A DNA stretch of 30,633 bases from UBA7398 sp947491605 (lineage in GTDB: Bacteria > Actinomycetota > Actinomycetes > Nanopelagicales > Nanopelagicaceae), in NCBI GenBank assembly GCA_947491605.1, contig CANLJW010000014.1, positions 1-30,633 of the forward strand. Reading direction: 5' to 3'. A program made the translations under genes and the position numbers. Below the pieces are notes generated by a model that worked only from the letters and a program-made list of their open reading frames with translations, ran no database searches and was not told the origin of the DNA. Numbering within the stretch: the stretch's first letter is position 1; each line of letters opens with the position of its first letter. Shown one piece after another: positions 1-8,341 of the stretch.

Positions 1-4
1 TCAT
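1..4 (-). CDS. ruvB: possible start of ruvB (partial, 4 bases)
   Basis: Reading the minus strand leftwards past the ruvA stop, an ATG starts at base 4, 11 bases after that stop, and the window ends one base later. In actinobacteria ruvB normally follows ruvA directly, so this is the expected place for the RuvB helicase motor gene. Only the start codon is visible, so the call rests on gene order alone. Confidence 0.35.
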
Positions 5-15
5 AATTCCAACGC

Positions 16-612
16 CTAGCCATTCCCAGATTGCGAAAGCGCTAATTTTAAAAGTTCACTTAAATCGGCTTGATTGGCCGCTGCCCCTAAATTCTTTTTG
101 ACGCGTTCTATTGCCAATTCAGCTTCTTTGGTTGAATAACCAAGTCCAGTGAGCGCGCTGCTTAATTGTTCATTCCAAATTGGTCGCGTAGCTCCATCTA
201 CCCCGACTAAATGTTTAGCCATCTTCTCCCGTAGTTCTAATACCAATCGCTGTGCCACTTTTTTCCCTATGCCTGGGATTTTTTCAAGAGCGGTTGAATT
301 ACCGTCAGAGATCGCTCTTGCCATCTCCAACGGGGCAAACGATGCCAAAGCTGCTAGTGCTACCCGTGGTCCAATGCCCGAAACCGTTTGAAGTAATTCA
401 AAAAAATCACGAGCAGGACCATCTAAAAATCCGTAGAGAGTTAGCGAGTCCTCACGAACTAGTAAGGAAGTAAAGAACAATTGTTGGCTATTAATTTTGC
501 AATGGGTTGCGGTTATTGGCGTAACTTGAACTTGCAAGCCAACGCCACCAACTTCAATGATCACGTGGTTGAGCGAAACGCTAACTATTCGCCCTGATAA
601 CGATGAAATCAT
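16..612 (-). CDS. ruvA: Holliday junction branch migration protein RuvA
   Basis: RuvA binds four-way DNA junctions as a tetramer and loads the RuvB hexameric motor for branch migration during recombinational repair. The 198-residue product has the usual family length. The N-terminal OB-fold begins MISSLSGRIVSV, followed by helix-hairpin-helix DNA-binding segments (TVSGIGPRVALAAL near residue 80 and KIPGIGKKVAQRLVLELREK near 110-130) and a C-terminal helical domain that contacts RuvB. Its ATG overlaps the ruvC stop by four bases (ATGA), indicating translational coupling. Transcription probably starts at the leaderless-type promoter before ruvC. Confidence 0.95.
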   Translation of the reverse strand: MISSLSGRIVSVSLNHVIIEVGGVGLQVQVTPITATHCKINSQQLFFTSLLVREDSLTLYGFLDGPARDFFELLQTVSGIGPRVALAALASFAPLEMARAISDGNSTALEKIPGIGKKVAQRLVLELREKMAKHLVGVDGATRPIWNEQLSSALTGLGYSTKEAELAIERVKKNLGAAANQADLSELLKLALSQSGNG

Positions 613-1157
613 TTACCTTTTACTTTCTGTAACGCGCTAATTCGGGATTTCTCTTTTTTAAGAGCCGATGCAACTCGAGAGTTGCCCCTACCCCGCCAAT
701 GATGGCAAATAGCTAGCGCTAACGCATCTGTACTGTCGACGGGTTGCGGAATAGTTTTCAATTTCAACAATTTTTTTACCATTTCTGCAACTTGTTTCTT
801 ATCAGCCCGACCAGAACCGGATACTGCAGCTTTAACTTCGCTAGGGGTATGCATCGCTACTGGAATTCCATTTCTAGCAGCAATCAAAAGCGCTACACCA
901 GCCGCTTGGCCGGTTGCCATCGCCGTTTTAACATTTAATTGCGAGAAAACTCGCTCCACGGCGATCACATCCGGTTTATATTTTTTTATCCAAGTTATAA
1001 GTTCAACCTCTAATTGGAGCAATCTAGCTTCGAGCGGTGCAGTCACATCGGTGCGGATAACGCCAACTCCAACCATCTGCAAATTTTGATAATTATCGCC
1101 ATCGACTACTCCAATACCGCATCTGGTTAAACCAGGGTCAACTCCTAACACTCGCAT
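609..1157 (-). CDS. ruvC: crossover junction endodeoxyribonuclease RuvC
   Basis: RuvC is the Holliday junction resolvase; as a dimer it makes paired nicks using two metal ions held by four acidic residues. All four are visible: D7 in GVDPGLTRCG, E68 in VERVF, and D141 and D144 in DSTDALALAICH. The 182-residue length is normal, with a lysine-rich tail. The start is the ATG at 1157. There is no Shine-Dalgarno, but TAGGCT lies exactly 6 bases upstream, so the transcript is probably leaderless and begins at or near the ATG, giving ruvC-ruvA(-ruvB) its own promoter behind yebC. Confidence 0.96.
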   Translation of the reverse strand: MRVLGVDPGLTRCGIGVVDGDNYQNLQMVGVGVIRTDVTAPLEARLLQLEVELITWIKKYKPDVIAVERVFSQLNVKTAMATGQAAGVALLIAARNGIPVAMHTPSEVKAAVSGSGRADKKQVAEMVKKLLKLKTIPQPVDSTDALALAICHHWRGRGNSRVASALKKEKSRISALQKVKGK

Positions 1158-1163
1158 GAATTG

Positions 1164-1169
1164 AGCCTA
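1164..1169 (-). promoter_or_regulatory. -10-like element for leaderless ruvC
   Basis: The minus strand reads TAGGCT, 6 bases (CAATTC), then the ruvC ATG. A TANNNT hexamer at this spacing places the transcription start at or next to the A of the ATG, as in actinobacterial leaderless mRNAs. It lies in the 30-base gap between yebC and ruvC. The same spacing recurs before four other lead genes in this window. Confidence 0.6.
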
Positions 1170-1187
1170 ATAGGCGGTGGTGAATCG

Positions 1188-1949
1188 TTAGCCCAGGCTC
1201 GCCATTACTTCATCGGATACATCAAAATTTCCGTAAACATTCTGCACATCATCGAGATCTTCAATTGCTTCAATCAATTCAAAAACTTTCTTAGCTGCTT
1301 CAGCGTCTAATGGAATTGAGAGGTTTGGTAAAAATGAAGTCTCGGCTGATTCGTATTCAACCTTATTATTTTGCAGAGCGGTACGAACCGTTATTAAATC
1401 ACTAGGGTCGCAGACCACTTCGAATGATTCGCCAAGATCATTAACATCTTCAACGCCTGCTTCAAGAACAAACTCCAGGATCGCGTCTTCATTGAAACTC
1501 TGGGCTCCTTGAATTTTATTAACTATAACTACACCTTTACGATTGAACATGTATGAAACTGAGCCAGGATCTGCCATATTGCCACCGTTGCGGGTAACGG
1601 CTACGCGCACTTCCGAGGCCGCGCGGTTTCGGTTATCTGATAAACATTCAATAAGTAACGCAACACCACTTGGTCCGTAACCCTCATACATAATAGTTTC
1701 CCAGGTTGCAGCACCAGCTTCCAAACCTGCGCCGCGTTTAACGGCGCGATCAATATTATCTGATGGCATTGAACTCTTTTTGGCTTTGGCTATTGCATCA
1801 AAAAGTGTTGGGTTGCCGACTACATCAGGACCGCCAGTACGAGCCGCAACTTCAATTCCCTTAATTAATTTTGCAAAATTCTTGGCACGTCTAGAATCTA
1901 TGATTGCTTTTTTATGTTTAGTGGTTGCCCACTTGGAATGACCTGACAT
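1188..1949 (-). CDS. yebC: YebC/PmpR family protein (translation factor / regulator)
   Basis: The 253-residue product begins MSGHSKWATTKHKKAIIDSRR, diagnostic for the YebC family, and has the GNPTLFDAIAKAK and VSYMFNRKGVV segments typical of its three-domain fold. Members have been described as DNA-binding regulators and, more recently, as translation factors that relieve ribosome stalling at proline-rich stretches; the sequence cannot decide between these roles. A clear AGGAG ribosome binding site lies before the ATG. It follows pdxT by 9 bases and precedes ruvC, the standard actinobacterial position. Confidence 0.93.
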   Translation of the reverse strand: MSGHSKWATTKHKKAIIDSRRAKNFAKLIKGIEVAARTGGPDVVGNPTLFDAIAKAKKSSMPSDNIDRAVKRGAGLEAGAATWETIMYEGYGPSGVALLIECLSDNRNRAASEVRVAVTRNGGNMADPGSVSYMFNRKGVVIVNKIQGAQSFNEDAILEFVLEAGVEDVNDLGESFEVVCDPSDLITVRTALQNNKVEYESAETSFLPNLSIPLDAEAAKKVFELIEAIEDLDDVQNVYGNFDVSDEVMASLG

Positions 1950-1958
1950 TTTTTTCTC

Positions 1959-2549
1959 CTATTGCACAATCGCTTGCTGACAAACGCTATCAACAAAGTA
2001 TTTATGGATTCTATTGTCGCCAGTTAGTTCTGGGTGAAATGATGTTGCAAAAATTGAGCCTTGCCGTACCGCTACCGGATGACCCTGCACTTGCGCTAAT
2101 ACCGCTACACCGATGCCGACATTTTCCACCCATGGCGCTCTAATGAAAACTGCTCGCACCGGTGTTTGGGTCATGCCGTTGAAAGTTAAATCACTTTCAA
2201 ACGAATCTACTTGTCGACCAAAAGCATTTCGTCGAACCGTTACATCAAGCCCACCAAAAGTTTCTTGTCCCACAATTGCATCTAGAACTTCATTCGCTAG
2301 CAAAATCATTCCGGCGCACGAACCGTAGGTGGGCATTCCATTTTTTATTCGAGCGCTAATTTCATCGAAAATACCAAACGTCCGAGCTAATTTTGCGATT
2401 GTTGTGGATTCACCGCCTGGAATTACTAACGCATCTACGCGCTCTAGCTCAGATGCTCGTCGCACAAGTGAGGCCGAAACTCCGCAATCACTTAACGATC
2501 GCGCATGTTCCCTAACATCACCTTGGAGCGCCAGAACTCCAATTCTCAC
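1959..2549 (-). CDS. pdxT: pyridoxal 5'-phosphate synthase glutaminase subunit PdxT
   Basis: PdxT hydrolyses glutamine and passes ammonia to PdxS in the DXP-independent vitamin B6 pathway. The class I amidotransferase features are intact: the PGGESTT oxyanion strip near residue 44, nucleophile C78 in GSCAGM, and H172 and E174 in SFHPEL. Length is 196 residues. Translation starts at GTG, three bases after the pdxS stop (TAATAAGTG), so the two subunits are coupled. Confidence 0.95.
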   Translation of the reverse strand: MRIGVLALQGDVREHARSLSDCGVSASLVRRASELERVDALVIPGGESTTIAKLARTFGIFDEISARIKNGMPTYGSCAGMILLANEVLDAIVGQETFGGLDVTVRRNAFGRQVDSFESDLTFNGMTQTPVRAVFIRAPWVENVGIGVAVLAQVQGHPVAVRQGSIFATSFHPELTGDNRIHKYFVDSVCQQAIVQ

Positions 2550-2552
2550 TTA

Positions 2553-3443
2553 TTACCAGCCCCGCTCCGCTAATCGGTGTGGCACTGGGATGTCCGCAAC
2601 ATTTATCCCAACCATCGCTTCACCTAAACCGCGCGAAACTTCGCCAACAACTTTTGGATCATCAAAGAAAGTGACCGCTTTGACAATTGCTGCGGCTCGT
2701 TGCTCTGGGTTACCAGATTTGAAAATTCCAGATCCAACGAAGACACCATCGGCGCCTAATTGCATCATCATCGCTGCATCTGCAGGAGTTGCAATGCCAC
2801 CAGCAGTGAAAAGTACTACCGGCAGTTTCCCGGTAGCAGCAATCTCTTTAACTAATTCATAAGGTGCTTGCATCTCTTTAGCTGCAACATAAAGTTCATC
2901 TTCGCGCAGCGATGAAAGTCGACGAATCTCACCAGCGATCGCGCGCATATGAGTTGTGGCATTAGAAACATCGCCAGTACCAGCTTCGCCTTTAGAACGA
3001 ATCATTGCGGCACCTTCGTTGATGCGACGTAACGCTTCCCCGAGATTTGTTGCACCGCAAACGAATGGAACCGTAAAATTCCATTTATCAATATGGTTTG
3101 CGTAATCAGCGGGAGTTAAAACTTCAGACTCATCTATATAATCGACTCCGATGCTTTGCAAAATTTGAGCTTCAACGAAATGACCAATCCGCGCTTTTGC
3201 CATTACCGGAATCGAAACTCTCGCCTGAATTGCTTCGATCATGTCGGGATCTGACATTCGAGATACGCCACCTTGGGCACGGATATCTGCGGGAATTCGT
3301 TCAAGCGCCATCACCGCAACCGCACCGGCATCTTCGGCTATCTTGGCTTGATCAACGTTAACAACATCCATAATCACGCCACCCTTAAGCATCTCTGCCA
3401 TGCCGCGTTTTACCCGCGAGGTACCGGTGATATTTTCAGCCAT
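2553..3443 (-). CDS. pdxS: pyridoxal 5'-phosphate synthase lyase subunit PdxS
   Basis: PdxS is the TIM-barrel synthase that builds PLP from ribose 5-phosphate, glyceraldehyde 3-phosphate and ammonia delivered by PdxT. The 296-residue sequence is highly conserved. D26, K83 (VMAKARIGH) and K151 (SKGEAGTG) correspond to the catalytic Asp and the two Schiff-base lysines of the family. It leads the pdxS-pdxT pair, with a 41-base gap from the upstream DUF3048 gene that could hold a promoter; I see no clear -10 there. PLP users in this window include the PabC-type lyase and the class III aminotransferase domain at the right edge. Confidence 0.96.
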   Translation of the reverse strand: MAENITGTSRVKRGMAEMLKGGVIMDVVNVDQAKIAEDAGAVAVMALERIPADIRAQGGVSRMSDPDMIEAIQARVSIPVMAKARIGHFVEAQILQSIGVDYIDESEVLTPADYANHIDKWNFTVPFVCGATNLGEALRRINEGAAMIRSKGEAGTGDVSNATTHMRAIAGEIRRLSSLREDELYVAAKEMQAPYELVKEIAATGKLPVVLFTAGGIATPADAAMMMQLGADGVFVGSGIFKSGNPEQRAAAIVKAVTFFDDPKVVGEVSRGLGEAMVGINVADIPVPHRLAERGW

Positions 3444-3484
3444 TTTTTCTGCCTGCCTTCATGGATAGTTTTAGGTAGCGAAGT

Positions 3485-4513
3485 CTACTTTGTTGTTGCC
3501 GGAGATGCACTCGGAGATTTTGGCGTCAAATAGGTGAAAATGGGTTCTTGATCGGTTAAGGCAATCCAAATTTGGCCAGGAGTAAACGGTAATTCGCTCC
3601 CATCTTCGAGGAGCCAAGTTGTGCCAGTTTCCGCACTTACGCGATTCCATGTGCCACGAAAAACTTCGCTATCGCGAAGAACATATCCCGGACCCGTGCC
3701 AACTGTTTCGCTCATCGGAGTTACGCCACCAAATTTATCACCGTAAATAGAAGGTGATATTTTCACTAATTGAATTACCAAAGTTGGCGAACCTAACTGG
3801 ATTCCACTTGCCGCTAAATTGGCCAAATTATTATGCGATAGCAACCAACGTGATTCACTCTCCGACCAGATAGCTCCATAATTTGCGTTCGGCCAAGAAA
3901 TTTTTACTGCTGATATCACTTGACCTCCTGCAGGTTTCTTGCCAAATTGCCATCCCATATTTTTTGCGGAGACTAAATTTTTTGCTTTTGCCATCAACGG
4001 CGCAGAATTTAAAATCATGTTGGTTGGTGCGCTACGGTTGGGGTCACGGTAATAAATTGTCGGCGAATTGCGCTCTGCACCTAAATCTTCAATGTTGGCG
4101 GCAGCGATGACCGGACGCATCTTTGATTGCGCGCCGCTGTACGCTAACCCAACTCGACCATATTGCGCCAATAGATCGATATCGCCGATGCGCAGCGACC
4201 TAATCGGACCGATATCTTTTGGGATCTTCGACGAATAAATCGCAAGCAATCTAGTCAATCCTGCTTCTACTTGTTCAATATAGATTACGTCGGCAAACTC
4301 TAATCCCGCTTGCGGATGAGCTGCATTGGTATCGTCAATTTTTACAGCCAAGACCGGTCCGTTACTACCAGGCGCGCCAGTAAAAGCGTTTACTTCAATT
4401 TGCTCAGGTGAAATCTTTGCAATTTGTTTGGAGATTGTGGCGCAACTGGAGAGGGTTGACACCATCACGATAAATATCGATATTGCCGTTATTAATAACC
4501 TTGATTTCTTCAC
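3485..4513 (-). CDS. DUF3048 domain lipoprotein
   Basis: This 342-residue protein has a lipoprotein signal: basic MKKSR, a hydrophobic core, and a lipobox LSSC with C24 as the lipidation site. The rest matches the DUF3048 (YerB-like) layout, including VLAVKIDDTNAAHPQAGLE near residue 55, the DIGPIRSLR segment near 100, and a C-terminal half containing LLEDGSELPFTPGQIWIAL. No enzymatic function is established for the family; it is expected on the outer face of the membrane. Its ATG overlaps the stop of the LemA-like gene by four bases, and it sits between pimA and pdxS, so it may serve the cell envelope. The family call is from memory of motifs. Confidence 0.8.
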   Translation of the reverse strand: MKKSRLLITAISIFIVMVSTLSSCATISKQIAKISPEQIEVNAFTGAPGSNGPVLAVKIDDTNAAHPQAGLEFADVIYIEQVEAGLTRLLAIYSSKIPKDIGPIRSLRIGDIDLLAQYGRVGLAYSGAQSKMRPVIAAANIEDLGAERNSPTIYYRDPNRSAPTNMILNSAPLMAKAKNLVSAKNMGWQFGKKPAGGQVISAVKISWPNANYGAIWSESESRWLLSHNNLANLAASGIQLGSPTLVIQLVKISPSIYGDKFGGVTPMSETVGTGPGYVLRDSEVFRGTWNRVSAETGTTWLLEDGSELPFTPGQIWIALTDQEPIFTYLTPKSPSASPATTK

Positions 4514-5007
4514 AAAAGATCATCTTCAAAGGCATACTTAATTGGAAGCGGCGCAGAACCAGCCAATCTAAAGAACCGAAATACTAATTTTTCCCGAAGC
4601 GCTTTAGTGGCGGCTACCGCTTCAATATGGATTGCAATCGCTACTCGTACCCGCTCCGTAACATCTTCTAACTTTATAAAGATTTCTGGATGAAGTTCTG
4701 GCAGATCACTTTTGCTCTTTAATAGGTTGAGCGTTCCAGATAAACCACTTTCTTGATCGCTTCTTTCAAATATTTGCGCTTCGCGCGCGCCATAAGCCGC
4801 ACCAGTTAATATCAAATTTGTAGCGGGATCAATTTCAGGTAAATGCGCAATTTCCAAAGCTATGGCAGCGCGTCGCTGTAGGGTGGCATCCAAATTCGCC
4901 CAAGAAGTTTCTACCCGGTGATGTAATCGATCTAACCGAGTAGCTGAAAATGATAGATACCAGGCAAATAGTAGGAAGATAACTAAGAGCGCTAATGAAG
5001 TTTTCAT
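4510..5007 (-). CDS. LemA-like single-pass membrane protein
   Basis: A 165-residue protein with one N-terminal membrane helix (about residues 4-20) and then a helical, probably coiled domain outside it. The segment RLHHRVETSWANLDATLQRR resembles the LemA family pattern, in which a V-x2-AW-x2-ID-x2-L-x-RR stretch follows the membrane anchor. Function is unknown. It lies 6 bases after pimA and overlaps the DUF3048 lipoprotein by four bases, so the two are probably produced together in the PIM lipid operon. LemA membership is moderately supported; a lineage-specific envelope protein is the alternative. Confidence 0.6.
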   Translation of the reverse strand: MKTSLALLVIFLLFAWYLSFSATRLDRLHHRVETSWANLDATLQRRAAIALEIAHLPEIDPATNLILTGAAYGAREAQIFERSDQESGLSGTLNLLKSKSDLPELHPEIFIKLEDVTERVRVAIAIHIEAVAATKALREKLVFRFFRLAGSAPLPIKYAFEDDLL

Positions 5008-5013
5008 TTTTTA

Positions 5014-6213
5014 TTAATCATTATCTCTTGTAAAGAATCGGTTCCAAGATCTACTCTCCGAAGTCAGCCCAACTTTGCCACCACCGGTAAGCGCCATCGA
5101 ATACACATCCATTATCTGCTCTGCCACTTGCGACCAATCAAATCGCTCAGCTGACTGGAATCCAATATTTGCTAAATTTTTTCGTTTACTGTCATCGCGC
5201 AACAGGTCTATTATTATTTTCGCAAGTTCGGTTGCACTTTCAGATTCAAAGAGTGCTCCGTATTCGCCACCGTTAAGTAAGTGCCTAAATGCTGGGATAT
5301 CACTTGCGACGATTGCGGTTTCGCTCGCAAGTGCTTCGGTCAAAATAATGCCGAAAGACTCTCCCCCAGTATTAGGCGCTACATAAAGATCAACCGATTT
5401 AAGCAAGCTAGCTTTATCGGCTTCGCTTACCCGACCTAAGAAAACCAACTTGTTTCGCAGTTGGGCATTTAAGCTCTTCAAAGTTTCGGCACTATCTCCC
5501 GGTCCTGCTATCAGTATTTTTGCATCCGGGATGAAGCGAGTGATGATTGGTAGTGCATCCAAAAGAATTTGTAAACCTTTGCGCGGCTCCTCAAATCGAC
5601 CAATAAAACCAATGGTATTTGAGTCTTGCCATTCATCTTTTGGTAACGCTTTTCTAAATAAATTCACATCAATACCATTCGGAATTACCACAGCATCAGT
5701 TTCTAAATGAATCTTTAAAGTCTCTCGAGCAACCTCACTAACTGCAATCCGGGCACTCAATTTTTCTATAACGGGTTCTAGTAACGGGCTAATTGCAAAT
5801 GTGACTTTCTGTCTTGGCGCAGCCGCATGGAAAGTTCCAACCATTGGACCTTCTGCTAGCCAGCAAGCTAAGAGCGATAACGAAGGAATGGCCGGTTCGT
5901 GTAGATGTAGCAGATCAAAATTGCCTTGCGATATCCATTGCCGCACCCGCGAGGCAGCGACGGGACCAAAAAGTACTCGAGCTACGGCACCATTATAAGG
6001 AATCGAAATTGGTCGACCCGCTGGTACCACAAAATCATCCACTAACGATGTTTCGTTGCTTACCGGTGCCAGCACCGAAACATAATGACCTTGATCAATG
6101 TAGTACTTAGCTAGATCTCTAATGTGAGCCTGCACACCGCCGGGTGTATCCCAACCATAAGGTGAAACCATGCCAATTCTTAGCACTGAGTTTTTCGATA
6201 AGTTATTTATCAT
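5014..6213 (-). CDS. pimA: GT4 phosphatidylinositol alpha-mannosyltransferase (PimA-like)
   Basis: PimA transfers the first mannose from GDP-mannose to phosphatidylinositol at the inner face of the membrane, starting PIM synthesis. The 399-residue GT-B protein has GGVQAHIRDLA at the acceptor side (residues 25-35), a GTFHA histidine (H129), the nucleotide-sugar region GRFEEPRKG (205-213) and the retaining-GT4 pair E285 and E293 in GESFGIILTEAL (E-x7-E). It is slightly longer than typical PimA, through short extensions at both ends. Its start overlaps the acyltransferase stop by four bases. Position after pgsA and the acyltransferase is what singles out PimA among GT4 enzymes. Confidence 0.88.
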   Translation of the reverse strand: MINNLSKNSVLRIGMVSPYGWDTPGGVQAHIRDLAKYYIDQGHYVSVLAPVSNETSLVDDFVVPAGRPISIPYNGAVARVLFGPVAASRVRQWISQGNFDLLHLHEPAIPSLSLLACWLAEGPMVGTFHAAAPRQKVTFAISPLLEPVIEKLSARIAVSEVARETLKIHLETDAVVIPNGIDVNLFRKALPKDEWQDSNTIGFIGRFEEPRKGLQILLDALPIITRFIPDAKILIAGPGDSAETLKSLNAQLRNKLVFLGRVSEADKASLLKSVDLYVAPNTGGESFGIILTEALASETAIVASDIPAFRHLLNGGEYGALFESESATELAKIIIDLLRDDSKRKNLANIGFQSAERFDWSQVAEQIMDVYSMALTGGGKVGLTSESRSWNRFFTRDND

Positions 6214-7100
6214 GAACTCCGCTCTACAAAATCGCCATCAACCCAAATCCGCTGCAACATATGCCAATCTTGTGGGTGGTGGGCAATATTTGCAGCAAAT
6301 CGATCAGCACAAATTTGGGTAACAACTTGAATCATTTCATCCTTGGATCCATGGGTAGGTAATTCGATTGGTTTTTCAAACTCAATCTGAATTCCAGTTG
6401 GCGTGTAAGAAACAAATGCAGTTACTAAAGCTGCGCCAGTTTGTATTGCAAGTGCGGCAGGACCACCAGGCATCCGCGCTTTCCCATCAAAAAAATTAAC
6501 AGTGACGCCAGATTTTGAGAGGTCTCGATCTGCCACCAGAGCTACTAATTTTCCGCTCCGTAACCGCTGCGCCAAAATAGCCGTTACGCGAGAATTTAAG
6601 TCAAGCGCCTCCATTCCTATTTTTTCGCGATGGTGCAAAAATCGCCTAAAAAGCCGCTCTGGCTTCACATGTTCCACCACGGTGGTTAGCGAGATTCCTT
6701 GGGCGCAAAAATAAGCGCCCGCGTGATCCCAATTTCCAGCATGTGGCAATGAAACTATTAAACCTTTGCCAGCTGCAAGAGCGTCAAAAAAATATTTATC
6801 ATTAATGGTCTCCACCGAATTTAAAATGTGGTTCTTATCCCAATCCGTGAATCTGAAAGTGTCAATCCAATATCGCAAATGTGAGCGCATGCTCTTTTTT
6901 AGTAAATCTGCCATCTGAACTTCATCGTATTCAGGTTTAACTCGCGATAAATTACTATGTAATCTCGTAATACTTTTTCCGTTGCGAAGCCGAGTTAGAT
7001 CCGCAATTACATCGCCTAATCGATAAGCAACGCTTTTTGGTAGCGTCCGCAGCAAGCGCCAACAAGATAGGTACATAAGATAAGTGAAGTAATCAATCAT
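6210..7100 (-). CDS. phosphatidylinositol mannoside acyltransferase (PatA-like)
   Basis: A 296-residue member of the LpxL/HtrB-type lysophospholipid acyltransferases. H120 and D125 in SLPHAGNWDHAG form the HX4D catalytic motif. In actinobacteria the homologue between pgsA and pimA acylates the 2-linked mannose of PIM1. I chose the ATG at 7100, whose ATGA overlaps the pgsA stop, rather than an in-frame start at 7169 that would add 23 residues inside pgsA. The N-terminus has a hydrophobic segment (about 3-20) that could associate with the membrane. Translational coupling to pgsA and pimA supports the PIM assignment. Confidence 0.88.
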   Translation of the reverse strand: MIDYFTYLMYLSCWRLLRTLPKSVAYRLGDVIADLTRLRNGKSITRLHSNLSRVKPEYDEVQMADLLKKSMRSHLRYWIDTFRFTDWDKNHILNSVETINDKYFFDALAAGKGLIVSLPHAGNWDHAGAYFCAQGISLTTVVEHVKPERLFRRFLHHREKIGMEALDLNSRVTAILAQRLRSGKLVALVADRDLSKSGVTVNFFDGKARMPGGPAALAIQTGAALVTAFVSYTPTGIQIEFEKPIELPTHGSKDEMIQVVTQICADRFAANIAHHPQDWHMLQRIWVDGDFVERSS

Positions 7101-7741
7101 GCAGTTTCCTGATAAACCATAAACAACCGTTGTGCTACTGTAATTAAACTCAGTAAAACTAGGATCCAAATACCGAAAGCAAGTGCATATGGGACGCCTA
7201 GCCCATGTAAGCCAATTCCTAAAAGCACCAACATCAATCTTTCAGTTCGCTCCGCAAGTCCGCCATTGCAGGCAATATCTAGCGATTCCGCTCGGGCTTT
7301 TACATAAGAAACCATTAGTCCTGAAATCAAAGCGACTAACGCGGGAATGAAAAGTGGATCAGCACTCCGCTCCAAATAAATGATGACGCCGATAAATATG
7401 GTGGAATCTGCGATGCGATCACATGTTGAATCTAGTAAGGCTCCCCATGGGCTGCCGCCTTTTGCCGATATTCGCGCCATCGTGCCATCGAAGAGATCGC
7501 TCAACGAGAAGATACAGATTGCAATTGTGCCCCAGAAGAAATGACCGTTCGGATATGCAACCAGCGAAGTTACTATCACTAAAAAGGAGCCGATCGCCGT
7601 AACCAAATTTGGGGTTAAACCAATTTTCAAGGCAAAACGGCAGGCTGGTGTAATCAACCTAGTGACTGGAGCCTTAAATGGGATCTGTAACATCGTTCCC
7701 ATCGTAGGCTGACCCGCATGAGTATCCCAATTAACTCGCAT
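7097..7741 (-). CDS. pgsA: phosphatidylinositol phosphate synthase (CDP-alcohol phosphatidyltransferase)
   Basis: This integral membrane enzyme makes phosphatidylinositol phosphate from CDP-diacylglycerol and inositol 3-phosphate, the entry step to PIMs. The CDP-alcohol phosphotransferase motif is complete: D82, D85, G86, A89, R90, G100, D104 and D108. The local form GTMAR...WGALLDST resembles actinobacterial PI-phosphate synthases more than PgsA of phosphatidylglycerol synthesis. Up to six membrane helices are expected. The start is uncertain: the 7741 ATG overlaps the head of the plus-strand EF-G-like gene, while ATGs at 7702 or 7693 (product beginning MGTMLQIPFKAP) avoid the overlap and fit the usual family N-terminus better. 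Confidence 0.88.
   Translation of the reverse strand: MRVNWDTHAGQPTMGTMLQIPFKAPVTRLITPACRFALKIGLTPNLVTAIGSFLVIVTSLVAYPNGHFFWGTIAICIFSLSDLFDGTMARISAKGGSPWGALLDSTCDRIADSTIFIGVIIYLERSADPLFIPALVALISGLMVSYVKARAESLDIACNGGLAERTERLMLVLLGIGLHGLGVPYALAFGIWILVLLSLITVAQRLFMVYQETA
7705..7710 (+). promoter_or_regulatory. -10-like element before the EF-G-like gene
   Basis: TAGGCT lies 7 bases before the plus-strand ATG at 7718, and no Shine-Dalgarno is visible. The layout resembles the leaderless promoters elsewhere in the window but with one extra base of spacing. It lies inside the pgsA frame if the longest pgsA start is used, and in the intergenic gap if a shorter start is used. Confidence 0.4.
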
Positions 7742-8341
7742 ATTTCCGCGTTAACTATCGGAATTTCTAGCGTTATCCCAGCAGCTTTCTACGAAGCCAT
7801 CGGGCTGGCAGGTGCCCTCATCTATACCGATACCGATGCCGAACCGGATCTAACTAAACTATCTGGAGCATCGCTCGCTATTTTTATGGTCAATGCTCAA
7901 GTTGGTATCGATTCGAACATGGTGGCCCTATGGGATGCATGTCGAGAATCACAACTCCCGCGATTACTTATGGTCTCTGGATTATCCGAAGGTGAGATTG
8001 ATTTTGATGACATTGTGATGATTGCTAATCGCATTCTAGATCCAGTCGTCACACCATTTCTAGTATTACATGACGAGAGTGGCCAACCTAACGGCCTAAT
8101 TGATATTGCAACTTCACAAACTTATGACTATTCCAAAAATCCCGCCAAAATTGCAACCGCGGACGAAGATTTGATAACTTTAGTTTCAGAATTTGCGGTG
8201 GAGTATCAGGAGCTACTTGAAGAATTTGGTGATGCTGGATTCGCAGATGGTTTGCTCTTCCCATGCATTCCTTTTATTTCATTCTTAGGAATCGGCATAA
8301 CCGAGGCCCGCCGATATATCGATCTTATTCCCAAGCTTTAG
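7718..8341 (+). CDS. degenerate EF-G-like GTP-binding domain protein
   Basis: A 207-residue protein on the strand opposite its neighbours. Residues 50-85 (GASLAIFMVNAQVGID...LWDACRESQLPRLLMV) follow the EF-G G-domain between G3 and G4, residues 125-140 (GLIDIATSQTYDYSK) match the insert region of EF-G-like proteins, and 178-205 resemble the end of the G domain. Key GTPase parts are gone: GISSVIPA stands where the P-loop GxxxxGKT should be, switch I/II is missing, and VSGLSE replaces NKxD. Domains II-V of EF-G are absent. GTP hydrolysis is therefore unlikely, and function is unknown. The frame is intact, overlaps the HIT gene tail-to-tail by 17 bases, and has a possible leaderless promoter. 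The family assignment is by eye. Confidence 0.62.
   Translation: MSIPINSHISALTIGISSVIPAAFYEAIGLAGALIYTDTDAEPDLTKLSGASLAIFMVNAQVGIDSNMVALWDACRESQLPRLLMVSGLSEGEIDFDDIVMIANRILDPVVTPFLVLHDESGQPNGLIDIATSQTYDYSKNPAKIATADEDLITLVSEFAVEYQELLEEFGDAGFADGLLFPCIPFISFLGIGITEARRYIDLIPKL

Noticed and set aside
2329..2862. A 177-codon open frame on the plus strand antisense to pdxT/pdxS
   Set aside because: It mirrors two strongly conserved genes, has low-complexity composition rich in S, T and P, and shows no recognisable motif.
7101..7169. Longer N-terminus for the PIM acyltransferase
   Set aside because: The extra 23 residues lie within pgsA in another frame and do not resemble the family; the ATG at 7100 forms the usual ATGA overlap.
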